64,000 nt of DNA from Acherontichlamydia pituitae (GTDB lineage Bacteria; Chlamydiota; Chlamydiia; Chlamydiales; Rhabdochlamydiaceae): positions 1-64,000 of the forward strand of contig JAHCAX010000003.1 in assembly GCA_019634675.1 (NCBI GenBank), read 5' to 3'. Of the stretch, positions 1 through 8,317 are shown piece after piece. The position numbers and the translations under genes were made by a program. Position 1 is the stretch's first letter. Each line of letters begins with the position of its first letter. The notes beneath the pieces were generated by a model that had not been told where the DNA came from, searched no databases, and saw only the letters and a program-made list of their open reading frames with translations.

Positions 1-136
1 GGCTTGGCCGCGAACCGGGAAAAGCAAAGCAGGTGAAGCGACCTTGGTCGCGAACCGGGGGGGCCGGCCAACGAGAATGGGTGGAAATGGCCCCAAAGGG
101 CGATTTTTCTGGGCAAATGAGTTTTGCAATTGCCTC
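1..136. repeat. Dispersed palindromic repeat, family A copy (left part cut by window)
   Basis: The stretch from about 60 to 136 matches, on the opposite strand, the left half of the element at 44302-44485: both carry a GGCCGGCCAA block, then GAGTGGAAATG or its variant, then GGGCGATTTT, then CTGGGCAAATGAGTTTTGCAA and a CTC-type end. The first 60 bases hold two direct copies of a CGCGAACCGGG motif (about 3-19 and 43-59) and match, inverted, the repeat near 1612-1650. No gene is seen here. It lies just upstream of the CorC-like gene. Confidence 0.7.
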
Positions 137-197
137 GATAGACCAGCACTTGAGCAAGTAGCAGAAAAAATGCTAAGATAAATTTTTACCAAAAGAT

Positions 198-1529
198 TTG
201 GACAACACCTTGATCACAGAAAATGCGTTTTTCTCCCTCCTATTCCTCATCTGCGCCAGCATCCTTTCCGGTTTGGCCTCCTGCCTTAACCGCTTAGGCC
301 GCTTGCAAGCCGAGGAGGAACTGAAAGAGCGGAGCCCTCAATTTTTCTTCAAAACCTTTGTCCAATTCTTCTTCGGCAAGCAGAAGTGGGACGGAATATT
401 GTTTTCCCTTAGCTTCACAAAGCACCTTCTGCGCATCGGCTTTGTCCTGACAGCCTTTTTCTCAATCCTCGACCAGCCCTTCTTCAAAGACGCCCTCATC
501 CACATTTCGAACAAAGACTACATCTACAATCCTTTGCGTCTCACGGGGATCACCCTCCTCATCCTACTGATCTCGCTGACGGCTGATTTTGCGATGACCT
601 TGATCGGCCAGTTAAAACCGCAAGCGGCATTCCGCTTCTTTGCACCGAGCTCATCGCTGATCATGCTGATCTGCATGCCGATCACTGCCCCCTTCTTCCA
701 TATCTGGAAGCTTTTGATGCCCAAACCTGGCAAAGACAAACGCTTTTCCCCTACCTTCCGCATCCGCGACAAGGTGCAGGACCTTTTGCAAGAAACGGAA
801 CTCGGCGTCTACCTTGATCCCAGCCAGCAGAAGTTCATTTTGTCCGTCGTCTCTTTTAAAGAGAGGATCGCCAGAGAAGTGATGGTCCCCCGGATCAACA
901 TCTTCAGCCTCGATTCCGATACGCCGCTCGAGGAGGCCGCCCAGCGCTTTCTGACAGAAGGCTACAGCCGGATCCCCGTTTATAAAGACAGCGTCGACAA
1001 CATCATCGGGGTCCTTCTCTACAAAGACGTTTTAAAAGTCTACGTCGACCAAAAACAAGCGATGCAAAAAGTGGAAAAACTCCTCAAACCGGTCTTGTAC
1101 ACGCCCGAGACAAAAAAGATCTCGCAGCTTCTCCAAGAATTCCGCAGCAAGCAGATCCACCTTGCGATCGTTGTCGACGAATGGGGCGGCACCGAAGGGA
1201 TCGTGACGATCGAGGACGTATTGGAAGAGCTTGTCGGAGAGATCTCCGATGAATATGATATCGGCCACGAGCGGCTCTATACTGTGCTTCCTGAAGGAGG
1301 CTGGATCGTCGATGCCAAAATGTCGATCATCGATATTTTGGAAGATTTGGAGATCGAGATCCCCCAAGGCCCCGAATACGACACGATCGGCGGCTACATC
1401 TTCCACCGCGCCGGAACGATCCCCTCGAAGGGCTGGCGGATCCACCATGACGACTTCGACTTGGAAGTCTTGAGCTCAAGCGAGCGGGCCATTGAGAAGA
1501 TCAAGATCACTCCGCATGAAGCAGATTAG
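198..1529 (+). CDS. CorC/HlyC-type CBS-domain membrane protein (CNNM family)
   Basis: A 443-residue protein of the CNNM/CorC (formerly hemolysin C-like) family, thought to act in divalent cation (Mg2+) transport in the inner membrane. Residues 1 to about 170 hold hydrophobic segments of the DUF21 membrane domain. A CBS pair follows at about 225-345 (REVMVPRINIFSLDSDTPL starts the first, and WGGTEGIVTIEDVLEELVGE closes the second). A CorC_HlyC C-terminal domain ends the protein. The start is TTG: the frame is closed by a TAA at 174-176 and no in-frame ATG lies between. The last 35 bases before the stop are repeated 83 bp downstream. The family is certain; the transported ion is inference. Confidence 0.9.
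   Translation: MDNTLITENAFFSLLFLICASILSGLASCLNRLGRLQAEEELKERSPQFFFKTFVQFFFGKQKWDGILFSLSFTKHLLRIGFVLTAFFSILDQPFFKDALIHISNKDYIYNPLRLTGITLLILLISLTADFAMTLIGQLKPQAAFRFFAPSSSLIMLICMPITAPFFHIWKLLMPKPGKDKRFSPTFRIRDKVQDLLQETELGVYLDPSQQKFILSVVSFKERIAREVMVPRINIFSLDSDTPLEEAAQRFLTEGYSRIPVYKDSVDNIIGVLLYKDVLKVYVDQKQAMQKVEKLLKPVLYTPETKKISQLLQEFRSKQIHLAIVVDEWGGTEGIVTIEDVLEELVGEISDEYDIGHERLYTVLPEGGWIVDAKMSIIDILEDLEIEIPQGPEYDTIGGYIFHRAGTIPSKGWRIHHDDFDLEVLSSSERAIEKIKITPHEAD
1479..1513. repeat. 35-bp direct repeat, copy 1 (end of CorC-like gene)
   Basis: The sequence encoding SERAIEKIKITP at the 3' end of the CorC-like gene is present again at 1562-1596 with a single base change. This is copy 1, inside the gene. 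Confidence 0.85.
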
Positions 1530-1561
1530 ATCTCTTGAATAACCTATTTTGCTCTCCCCAG

Positions 1562-1596
1562 AGCGAGCGGGCCATTGAGAAGATCAGGATCACTCC
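1562..1596. repeat. 35-bp direct repeat, copy 2 (downstream of CorC-like gene)
   Basis: Copy of 1479-1513 with one A-to-G change, lying after the stop codon. It looks like a local tandem duplication, or the scar of an insertion that replaced the natural gene end. An open frame runs through it but has no supported start. Confidence 0.85.
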
Positions 1597-1604
1597 CCAC
1601 TATC

Positions 1605-1714
1605 CGTTCGCAGCCCGTTCGCAGCCAAGGCTGCTTCACCTGCTTCCCACTGCGAAGGTACACCGTACCTTCTCGTGTGTCCGCAGCCTTCTCGTGTGTC
1701 CGCAGTCTTTTCCT
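1605..1714. repeat. Dispersed repeat, family F, copy 1
   Basis: The intergenic region holds GTTCGCAG direct repeats, then GGCTGCTTCACCTGCTTCCC, then a small palindrome AAGGTACACCGTACCTT and two copies of CTCGTGTGTCCGCAG. The same order of blocks occurs in degraded form at 4040-4100. Its first part matches, inverted, bases 15-60. I see no gene between 1530 and 1784 apart from this repeat and the 35-bp duplication. Confidence 0.6.
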
Positions 1715-1784
1715 CTTCTTGCAAAAGATTCAGCATTCAGGCAAAATACTTTTCATATCATATCCATGCCTTTGGGAGATTTTC

Positions 1785-3710
1785 ATGCGACGATCGATTT
1801 GTTTTTGTGAACCTAATTTATCCTTAGCAGGAGATGTAGCTACCTGGAAATTCTCCTACACCACTGCAGCTTCTTTGCCAAAAGGGACCCGCCTGAAGTT
1901 CGACCTCCTCTCAAAAGGAAGAGATATCGACTGGGAATGCCCCCAAGTGAACCCGAAAGAAAAGAAAAATTTGATCTGGGCTGAAACTCCAGAAGGAAAG
2001 GCATTTCCTGCCAAAGAATTGGAAGACGACGACCAGATCGTCCCATCCTTTGAATTTGTCCTGCCAAGCGAGATCAAGGCCGGCGAAACCCTCTCAATCT
2101 TTATGGGATCGCCCGACAAGAGCAAAGAGGAACAGAAAAAAAATGGAAACCGCGCTCAAACCCATATCCAAAGGCGCCGTCCTTTCCACCTCTACATCGA
2201 CCCAAAAGGCAAAGGCGACTATAAAGATCCTGAGATCTTTACCCTCGACGTTCGAGGAAATGTTTTAAAAAATATCCGCATTGTAGCCCCTTCCATCGTC
2301 GCTAAGAACAAACGTTTTGATGTGATCATCCGTTTTGAAGATATCTTCGGCAACCTCACTAATAACGCTTCTGAAGGGACGCTCGTTGAGGTCAGCTACG
2401 AGCATTTGCGCGAAAACTTGAACTGGAAGCTCTTTGTTCCCGAGACAGGCTTCATCAACCTACCCAACCTCTATTTCAATGAGCCTGGAGTTTATAAAAT
2501 CCAGCTGCGCAACCTCCAAACTAACGACAAGTTCTTGTCAGCTCCGGTCAAATGCTTCAGCGACAACGACAAGAGCGTCTACTGGGGGCTTCTGCATGGC
2601 GAATCGGAAAGGGTCGATTCCGCTGAGAACATCGAATCCTGTCTGCGCCACTTCCGCGATGAGCGCAACAGCCAGTTCTATGCCACCTCCTCTTTTGAGA
2701 GCCAAGAAGAGACATCGAACGAACACTGGAAGATGATCTCGACGCAAGTCGCCGAGTTCAATGAAGAGTACCGCTTCACCACCTACTTGGGATTCCAATG
2801 GTTTGGAGATACCGCTGAGGAAGGCCTTCGCCAGATCATCTATGCCAAAGACAATAAGCCGATCCTCCGTCGAAAAGACAGCAAATCCAGCGCTCTTAAA
2901 AAAATCTACAAGAGCCACACGCCAAAGGACATGATGGGCATCCCATCCTTTTCCATGGGAAAAGGGCTGGAGACCACCTTTATCGACTTTACTCCGGAAT
3001 ATGAACGGGTCGTAGAGATCTACAACGCTTGGGGAAGCTCAGAATGCACAGAAAAAGAAGGCAACCCCCGCCCTATTACCTCTGAAGACAAGACTGGCGT
3101 ATTTGAATCGGAAAAAGGCTCTATCCGCAAAGCCTTGAACAACAACCACCGTTTCGGCTTTGTTGCTGGCGGTCTCGACGACCGAGGGATCTACTCTGAG
3201 TTTTATGAAAGCGGGCAGGTCCAATACAGCCCAGGACTCACAGCGATCCTAGCTATCGAACAGACCCGCGAAGCCCTTTGGCAAGCTTTGCACAACCGCT
3301 GTTGCTACGCCACAACCGGCGAGAGGATCATCGTTGGATTTTCAATAGCAAATGTCTTCATGGGCAATGAGCTTAACACAAAGGCCAAGCCAGGGCTTAA
3401 CTTCAACCGGCACATTAGCGGCTACGTCGCCGGAACGGATATCATTGAAGAGATTAACATCATCCGCAATGGAGTCCCTTTCCACACGATCCGTCCTGAT
3501 GCGACGCACATCGATTTCACCTTCGATGATACAGAGCCCCTTTCAAAGATCGCCCTGAAATCACCTGATGAAAGACCTCCTTTTGTCTATTATTACATTC
3601 GGGTCATTCAAAAGAATGGTCACATAGCTTGGGCCTCTCCCATCTGGATCGACATCACTGAACAAGCAGCTGTGGCTGTTGCTCCTAAGAAAAAGAAAAA
3701 GGGCGAATAG
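1785..3710 (+). CDS. DUF3604 domain protein
   Basis: A 641-residue protein of the DUF3604 family, whose biochemical function is not established; distant PHP-type metal-dependent hydrolase similarity has been suggested for the fold. The ATG at 1785 is chosen because GGGAG lies just upstream and because the open frame before it (from 1575) translates repeat DNA. The N-terminal part (1 to about 270) looks like beta-rich domains. The DUF3604 core runs from about 275 (VYWGLLHGESERVDSAENIE) through AFVAGG-like (FGFVAGGLDDRGIYSEFYES), ending with a C-terminal beta domain and a lysine-rich tail. There is no signal peptide. It stands alone and is closed by a strong terminator. Confidence 0.8.
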   Translation: MRRSICFCEPNLSLAGDVATWKFSYTTAASLPKGTRLKFDLLSKGRDIDWECPQVNPKEKKNLIWAETPEGKAFPAKELEDDDQIVPSFEFVLPSEIKAGETLSIFMGSPDKSKEEQKKNGNRAQTHIQRRRPFHLYIDPKGKGDYKDPEIFTLDVRGNVLKNIRIVAPSIVAKNKRFDVIIRFEDIFGNLTNNASEGTLVEVSYEHLRENLNWKLFVPETGFINLPNLYFNEPGVYKIQLRNLQTNDKFLSAPVKCFSDNDKSVYWGLLHGESERVDSAENIESCLRHFRDERNSQFYATSSFESQEETSNEHWKMISTQVAEFNEEYRFTTYLGFQWFGDTAEEGLRQIIYAKDNKPILRRKDSKSSALKKIYKSHTPKDMMGIPSFSMGKGLETTFIDFTPEYERVVEIYNAWGSSECTEKEGNPRPITSEDKTGVFESEKGSIRKALNNNHRFGFVAGGLDDRGIYSEFYESGQVQYSPGLTAILAIEQTREALWQALHNRCCYATTGERIIVGFSIANVFMGNELNTKAKPGLNFNRHISGYVAGTDIIEEINIIRNGVPFHTIRPDATHIDFTFDDTEPLSKIALKSPDERPPFVYYYIRVIQKNGHIAWASPIWIDITEQAAVAVAPKKKKKGE

Positions 3711-3732
3711 CTTCAAAATTAAGTTCACAATT

Positions 3733-3773
3733 AAAAAAAAAAGCGGCATGGGTTACCATGTCGCTTTTTTTTC
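3733..3773. terminator. Bidirectional intrinsic terminator
   Basis: An A-tract, the stem AGCGGCATGG / CCATGTCGCT around a GTTA loop, and a T-tract lie 22 bp after the DUF3604 gene. The flanking A and T tracts allow it to work from both sides. Confidence 0.85.
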
Positions 3774-4352
3774 TTTCAAACAGGCTCATTCTACTACCCA
3801 TCCAAAGATTTTTTATATAGGAAGGTTCTACAAACCCCTTGCGGCGCAATAGAGCGATTGCAAGTTTAAAATTTGTATACGCAAACAACATGAAAATCGG
3901 GAATTTGTCAAAGTCCACTTCGCTCTTGAAAGGCTCCTTTACCTGCGTTGAACTACAATAGCCACCTTGAAGCCTTCTCTAGTGTCCGCAGTCATGAATT
4001 TGAACCCTTCTAAGACAGGTTTGCGGAGCCTCCAAAGGGGGCCGCCTCACCAGCTCATCGCTGCGAAGGTTTGCAGAACCTTCTTGTGAGTCCGCAGTCA
4101 AATCGGCTCATCTTGAATAAGTTTAAACTCTGCAGGCTGGTTCAAATTTAAAGATTGCTTTGCGCAGTCAAACTAATTCTTTAGCAGAAGGTGTATATGC
4201 TAGCGACAATTCAATCGCACAAGCGATTGAAGCGGAAGCAGTATATACTCAATAACTTCAGGAATTGGACTCTAAGTCGCTAAATCAAGAAAATGAACAG
4301 GATATTAGGATGAACAGGATAGGGAGAATCAATGAGGAGGACATTATTGATC
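3774..4352. other. Gene-poor region with degraded repeat and possible gene remnant
   Basis: I see no intact gene. At 4040-4100 lies a degraded second copy of the family F repeat (GGCCGCCTCACCAGC, then CTGCGAAGG, ACCTTCTTGTGAGTCCGCAG). From about 4180 to 4400 the plus strand reads as plausible protein (EGVYASDNSIAQAIEAEAVY, stop, then ELDSKSLNQENEQD in the same frame), which could be a gene remnant. The same DNA at 4193-4251 is also an imperfect palindrome (GTATAT...TTCAATCGC / GCGATTGAA...GTATATAC), so the coding look may be accidental. Confidence 0.4.
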
Positions 4353-4391
4353 AAAAAAAAATGAGGATGGTTTCCCATCCTCATTTTTTTG
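4353..4391 (-). terminator. Intrinsic terminator of the first array paralog
   Basis: The hairpin ATGAGGATGG / CCATCCTCAT with A and T tracts on both sides lies 23 bp past the stop of the minus-strand gene at 4414-5136. Its stem sequence differs from the terminators of the other three paralogs. Confidence 0.85.
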
Positions 4392-4413
4392 CAATGAATT
4401 GCTAAAACTCAAA

Positions 4414-5136
4414 TTATACAGTTGCTGTAGCAGCTGCTTGTTGAGTGATAACTGCATCGATAGCACGACGGAACAAGCTATTAGCATCTGTGATGTTAGC
4501 ATAGCGTTGGATGTCAGCGCGTGGAGCAATTTCTGTAGCAACTTGAACTTCGTTACGGATAACGCGGCCAGCCCAGTCGTCAGCGTTTTGACGCTCGTTA
4601 GGTTGGATGTTATGCTCATCAGCAATGTCTGCGCCAGCGAGGTTCCACATTGTTCCTTTGACAGCATCTTGAACATCAGCAGCAAGAAGAGCAAAAGCAA
4701 CAACGACTTCATCTCTACCGAGGTTAGAAGCAATAGCTGTTCTCAATGCTTCTAATGGAGTAGCAGCTGGAGGTGTTGCTGTTGTTGTATCAGCGCCAGT
4801 TGTAGCTGTGTTAGCTGGTGTTTGAGCTGGTGTGTTAGCTGGTGTTTGAGCAGGTGTTTCTTCTGCTTTAACAAACAGGCTCTTGATTTTGCTGAAAATG
4901 CTGGAAAAGAAGCTTGCGATTCCATCAGCGATTCCTTTGAAGAAAGAGCCGATTTGAGCGCAGAATCCTTTCGACTCAGCAGCATCTGTAGCTGGAGTTT
5001 GAGCTGATTGGATTGTATCTTGAGTTGCAGCGACTCCTGTTGGAGTTGCTGTGTTAGCTGCAGCTGTAGCATCTGGTGTTGCTGTAGCTGTTGCTGTTGC
5101 AGCTGGGTTTGGATTAACTGCTGTTGTAGTAGCCAT
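4414..5136 (-). CDS. Array paralog 1: single-module protein of unrecognised family
   Basis: 240 residues, function not recognised. The N-terminus (1-55) is Ala/Thr/Pro-rich and low in complexity. Next comes SKGFCAQIGSFFKGIADGIA, a hydrophobic/amphipathic stretch (about 55-90) shared with the other three paralogs, then a TPAQTPAN repeat linker. A C-terminal module (about 128-235) has the core WAGRVIRNEVQ, a PRADIQ turn and an NSLFRRAIDAV end. The other paralogs carry this module twice; this one has it once. The start has a GAGGAGG-type RBS. There is no classical signal peptide, so if it is secreted a type III route is likely (inference). The Ala/Thr-rich composition differs from the siblings. 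Confidence 0.7.
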   Translation of the reverse strand: MATTTAVNPNPAATATATATPDATAAANTATPTGVAATQDTIQSAQTPATDAAESKGFCAQIGSFFKGIADGIASFFSSIFSKIKSLFVKAEETPAQTPANTPAQTPANTATTGADTTTATPPAATPLEALRTAIASNLGRDEVVVAFALLAADVQDAVKGTMWNLAGADIADEHNIQPNERQNADDWAGRVIRNEVQVATEIAPRADIQRYANITDANSLFRRAIDAVITQQAAATATV

Positions 5137-5576
5137 AAAATTAAACCTCCTCTCTGGGTTTGTTGAAAACTGTTTTAAAATTCACTCTTATGCCGGCTAG
5201 AGAAACTTGAGTTTCTAAAGTTGCACAAGTGTGCTTTTTTTTGCATGAATCATAGATCATAAATATTAAGACCATATTAAGAAAAGATAAAAAGTTCATT
5301 TTCTTACAACCCCCTAGGAATCAGTCTGTTAAATTCAATTTTTTTTAAGAAAGATGCCTTCACAATGCTTTCCAAAAGGGTTTTATAGATTCGGACTGGC
5401 CAATTTTTGGCTCAAAATGGGTGAAAATTTGTTTAAGCTTGCGTTAAGAATTCTCTAAACTTTTGCAGATTTTTAGACTCGACGCGGTTGCAAATCGAAG
5501 AAGGCAGGACAGGGCATTGAGTATCCTACGATCAATTGGCAACAGACATATTAAGGAGGCAAGCCATTTGAAAGAG

Positions 5577-5612
5577 CAAAAAAAAACGGCTTAAAGGTAG
5601 CCTTTAAGCCGT
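5577..5612 (-). terminator. Intrinsic terminator, shared cassette (paralog 2)
   Basis: The stem ACGGCTTAAAGG / CCTTTAAGCCGT followed (minus strand) by a run of T lies 36 bp after the stop of the 5649-6653 gene. The same stem is reused after paralogs 3 and 4. Confidence 0.9.
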
Positions 5613-5648
5613 TGCGGTTCTCCTTAAATATGTAGGAAGCTGCCAGCT

Positions 5649-6653
5649 CTATTGTTCCTGAGAATCAGAAACGTTGTTTGCAGCAACGTGCTGCACTGCT
5701 CGGCGAAAGACGCTGTTAGGCGCCAAAATATCGACAAATGGGACGATATCGCTCCGATCTTCTGTCTCCTCGCGTTTACGAACCACGTTAAAGAGGATCC
5801 GGAAAACCCATTCTCCGAGCTGGTCATCCCCTTCCAGGTTTAAGCGTATGGACGAGTTCTCTCTTCTTAAATCTTCAAGAGCGATATCTTTCATCTGCAT
5901 AGTAATGGCTCTGACTTCATCTCTTGTTAGCTTTCTCATCGCTTCAAATACTAATGTGCGATTCAGATCCGTTTCACCCAAAAGACGTTGCAAATCTCCC
6001 ATAGAGAATTGGCCCTGCGGCAAACGGGAAACTCCCGCTTGCTCATTGATGACCTCGTCGAGAGCTCCAGCTAAAATGCCATCATCCTCACCGATGTGAT
6101 CACTATATTCTTGGATATCTTGCCGCGGCTCCGGCTCGCCAGGCAGCTGAACCTGACCACGGATCACACGATCGGCCCAGTCCCGCGGAGGTTGACCATC
6201 CTCTTCTGTAAGCTCCCACATCGCAGCTTTCACGGCATCGCGGTCTGCAACAGGGAGTTGATAGAATGCGGCAACCATTTGATCGCGGCTTTCAAATTGA
6301 AAGATCAACCCTATTCGAAATTTCTCCAATGGAGTATCTGGAGTTGTTGTCCCATTGGCAGCTTCCCCTTTGCCAAAAAAACTTTTCACCATATTAACAA
6401 GGCTTTCAATTGCACTCCAAATGCCATCAGCAAAAACTTTAAGCTGGGCGCCAACCTTAGCGCAAAAACCCTGTGGTTCGTCTGCACTCCGCACAGATGT
6501 TTGATCTTGGGGGCGAACGTCCTGTTCAAGCGATTCCATCCTTGTCTGTGTTTCACCTATTCCTACGGGAATGTCATCGCTCTCATAAAAATGGGGGCCT
6601 CCCGAGTATGGTTCTGCTCGTGTGCCTGCGTGATGTATTGGTTGAAACGACAT
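5649..6653 (-). CDS. Array paralog 2: two-module protein of unrecognised family
   Basis: 334 residues from the ATG at 6653 (MSFQPIHHAG), which has AGGAGG six bases upstream; the frame stays open further up, but that part is the conserved promoter leader. Layout: a variable N-terminus (1-60); GFCAKVGAQLKVFADGIWSA plus VKSFFGKGEA (about 65-105); module 1 (about 115-215; FYQLPVADRDAVKAAMW, WADRVIRGQVQLPGEPEP); and module 2 (about 225-330; DLQRLLGETDLNRTL, EDLRRENSS, FNVVRKREETED, FVDILAPNSVFRRAV). The two modules look like diverged copies. No signal peptide or clear membrane span is seen. Function unknown; a secreted, host-directed role is possible. Confidence 0.75.
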   Translation of the reverse strand: MSFQPIHHAGTRAEPYSGGPHFYESDDIPVGIGETQTRMESLEQDVRPQDQTSVRSADEPQGFCAKVGAQLKVFADGIWSAIESLVNMVKSFFGKGEAANGTTTPDTPLEKFRIGLIFQFESRDQMVAAFYQLPVADRDAVKAAMWELTEEDGQPPRDWADRVIRGQVQLPGEPEPRQDIQEYSDHIGEDDGILAGALDEVINEQAGVSRLPQGQFSMGDLQRLLGETDLNRTLVFEAMRKLTRDEVRAITMQMKDIALEDLRRENSSIRLNLEGDDQLGEWVFRILFNVVRKREETEDRSDIVPFVDILAPNSVFRRAVQHVAANNVSDSQEQ

Positions 6654-6713
6654 ATAATTCCTCCTAGATTTGAAATTCGTTGTCGGTGATCGAATCAAAA
6701 AATTTAGCAGGAA

Positions 6714-6742
6714 TCATACTTTCTTTAGGCAAATGCCCTCAA
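6714..6742 (-). promoter_or_regulatory. Promoter of paralog 2
   Basis: Minus strand: TTGAGG (-35, 6737-6742), 17-bp spacer, TATGAT (-10, 6714-6719). The spacer and leader sequence match those of paralogs 3 and 4. Confidence 0.7.
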
Positions 6743-6921
6743 GCTCTTTTCTTTACAGACTCTTAAAAAACAATTGTGAACGGAGATGCATTGCACCTTA
6801 ACTTACAAAATAGATCTACATCTATAGAATTCAAATTACCGCAACTGGTTAGCACCCAACTTGAAATCGTTGAATCATTCAGCGATCCAGAAAAAAACTA
6901 GGCCAGCGCTTTAGAAGAGCC

Positions 6922-6956
6922 AAAAAAAAACGGCTTAAAGGTCACCTTTAAGCCGT
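6922..6956 (-). terminator. Intrinsic terminator, shared cassette (paralog 3)
   Basis: Nearly identical stem to the one at 5577-5612 (ACGGCTTAAAGG / CCTTTAAGCCGT), with a T-run on the minus strand, after the stop of the gene at 7001-7999. Confidence 0.9.
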
Positions 6957-7000
6957 TGCGTTTCTCCTTAATATCTGAGAAGCTGCTTGGTTTATTGTAC

Positions 7001-7999
7001 CTAAGAATTAGAAGCGCTGTTTGCTGCAACGCGCTGCACTGCTCGAAGAAAGACGCTGTTAGGCGCCAAAATATCGACAAACGGAACAATATCAGGCCGA
7101 TCTACCGTCTCCCCGCGCTGGCGGACAACATTAAACAAAACCCGTAAGGCCCAATCTCCGATTTCATCTTGCGTTTGTAGATTTAAGCGCAAAGAGGAGT
7201 TCTCTCTTCTTAAATCTTCAATTGCGATATTTTTCATCTCAAGAATAATGCCTCCGGTAATTTCTTCTGGAAGACTTCTTACTGCTTCAAATATTAAGAT
7301 GCGGTTTAGATTCCTTTCTCCTAAAAGACGCTGAAAATCTTCCATTGAGAGTTCGCCCTGTGGCAAACGGGAAATTCCAGCTTGCACATAGATGATCTCC
7401 TCGAGTGCTTCAGCTAAAATGCTATCTTCGTGACCGATACGGTCACTAAATTCTTGAACATCTTGCCGAGGCTCCGGTTCACCTGGCAACTGGATCTCAC
7501 CACGGATCACTCGGTCAGCCCAGTTCGGGATAGGTTGGCCATCCTCTTCTGTTTGCTGCCACATCTCTTCTTTTAATGCATCGCGGTCTGCAACCGGGAG
7601 TTGATAGAAAGCGGCAACCATTTGATCGCGGCTTTCAAACTGATAGAGCAGTCCTTTTCGAAATTCTTCTAATGGAGTTTCACGAAGGGTTCCTTCGTTC
7701 ACAGCTTCCCCTTTGCCAAAAAAACTTTTCACTGTGCTGATGATGCTTTCAATAACATCCCAAATCACTTCAGAAAATGCTTTAAGGTTGTCGGTGATCT
7801 GGGCGCAAAAGCTATCCGATTCGGCAGCACTCTGAGCTGCAACTTCACAGTTCCGACGAACTTCCTCCTCATAAGATCGCATGGTCGTAGCTATTTCACC
7901 TATACCGTTTGGAATCTCCCTGTTTCCATAATAGCCTTGAGAAAGTCCTGGATATGGTTCTGCTCGTGCGTCTGAGTGATGAATTGGATGAAACGACAT
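7001..7999 (-). CDS. Array paralog 3: two-module protein of unrecognised family
   Basis: 332 residues and the closest relative of paralog 2: both begin MSF(Q/H)PIHH and both have AGGAGG six bases before the ATG. The order is the same: a variable N-terminus; SFCAQITDNLKAFSEVIWDV with VKSFFGKGEA; module 1 with FESRDQMVAAFYQLPVADRD and WADRVIRGEIQLPGEPEPRQ; module 2 with DFQRLLGERNLNRILIFEAV, IEDLRRENSSLRLNL, VLFNVVRQRGET and FVDILAPNSVFLRAV. It has its own promoter and terminator, so the array is not one operon. Function unknown. Confidence 0.75.
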   Translation of the reverse strand: MSFHPIHHSDARAEPYPGLSQGYYGNREIPNGIGEIATTMRSYEEEVRRNCEVAAQSAAESDSFCAQITDNLKAFSEVIWDVIESIISTVKSFFGKGEAVNEGTLRETPLEEFRKGLLYQFESRDQMVAAFYQLPVADRDALKEEMWQQTEEDGQPIPNWADRVIRGEIQLPGEPEPRQDVQEFSDRIGHEDSILAEALEEIIYVQAGISRLPQGELSMEDFQRLLGERNLNRILIFEAVRSLPEEITGGIILEMKNIAIEDLRRENSSLRLNLQTQDEIGDWALRVLFNVVRQRGETVDRPDIVPFVDILAPNSVFLRAVQRVAANSASNS

Positions 8000-8059
8000 G
8001 TAATTCCTCCTAGGATTTGAAATTCGTTATCGGTGATCGAATTAAAAATTTAAGCACGA

Positions 8060-8089
8060 ATTATACTTTTTTTAGACACATCCCCTCAA
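8060..8089 (-). promoter_or_regulatory. Promoter of paralog 3
   Basis: Minus strand: TTGAGG (8084-8089), 18-bp spacer, TATAAT (8060-8065). The block from the -35 to the RBS aligns with that of paralog 2 over about 100 bp. Confidence 0.75.
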
Positions 8090-8247
8090 GAGGTTTTCTT
8101 TATAGATTCTTAAAAAACACACTTGCGAACAGAGATGTATTGCACCTTAAGACTAACAAGTCGTATGGGCTATTTAGAGTCTGGCGTTAAAGAAAAACGA
8201 ACCATTTTTTAGAACCGAATTTAAGAAGGCTTCCACTTTAGAACAGC

Positions 8248-8281
8248 AAAAAAAACGGCTTAAAGGTTACCTTTAAGCCGC
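8248..8281 (-). terminator. Intrinsic terminator, shared cassette (paralog 4)
   Basis: The stem CGGCTTAAAGG / CCTTTAAGCCG with a T-run on the minus strand, placed 36 bp past the stop at 8318. Third copy of the cassette. Confidence 0.9.
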
Positions 8282-8317
8282 TGCAATTCTCCTTGAAATG
8301 TCTAGGTAGCGCTTGCT

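Noticed and set aside
1605..1714. CRISPR-like short repeats (GTTCGCAG, CGTGTGTCCGCAG)
   Set aside because: Only two or three short copies, unequal spacing and no unique spacers or cas genes; treated as a dispersed repeat.
1575..1784. Earlier start for the DUF3604 gene
   Set aside because: The added residues come from repeat DNA; the ATG at 1785 has a GGGAG upstream.
4752..5072. Gln/Leu-rich frame opposite phase in paralog 1
   Set aside because: It is a shifted reading of the Ala/Thr-rich region of paralog 1; the gene frame has RBS, start and family similarity.
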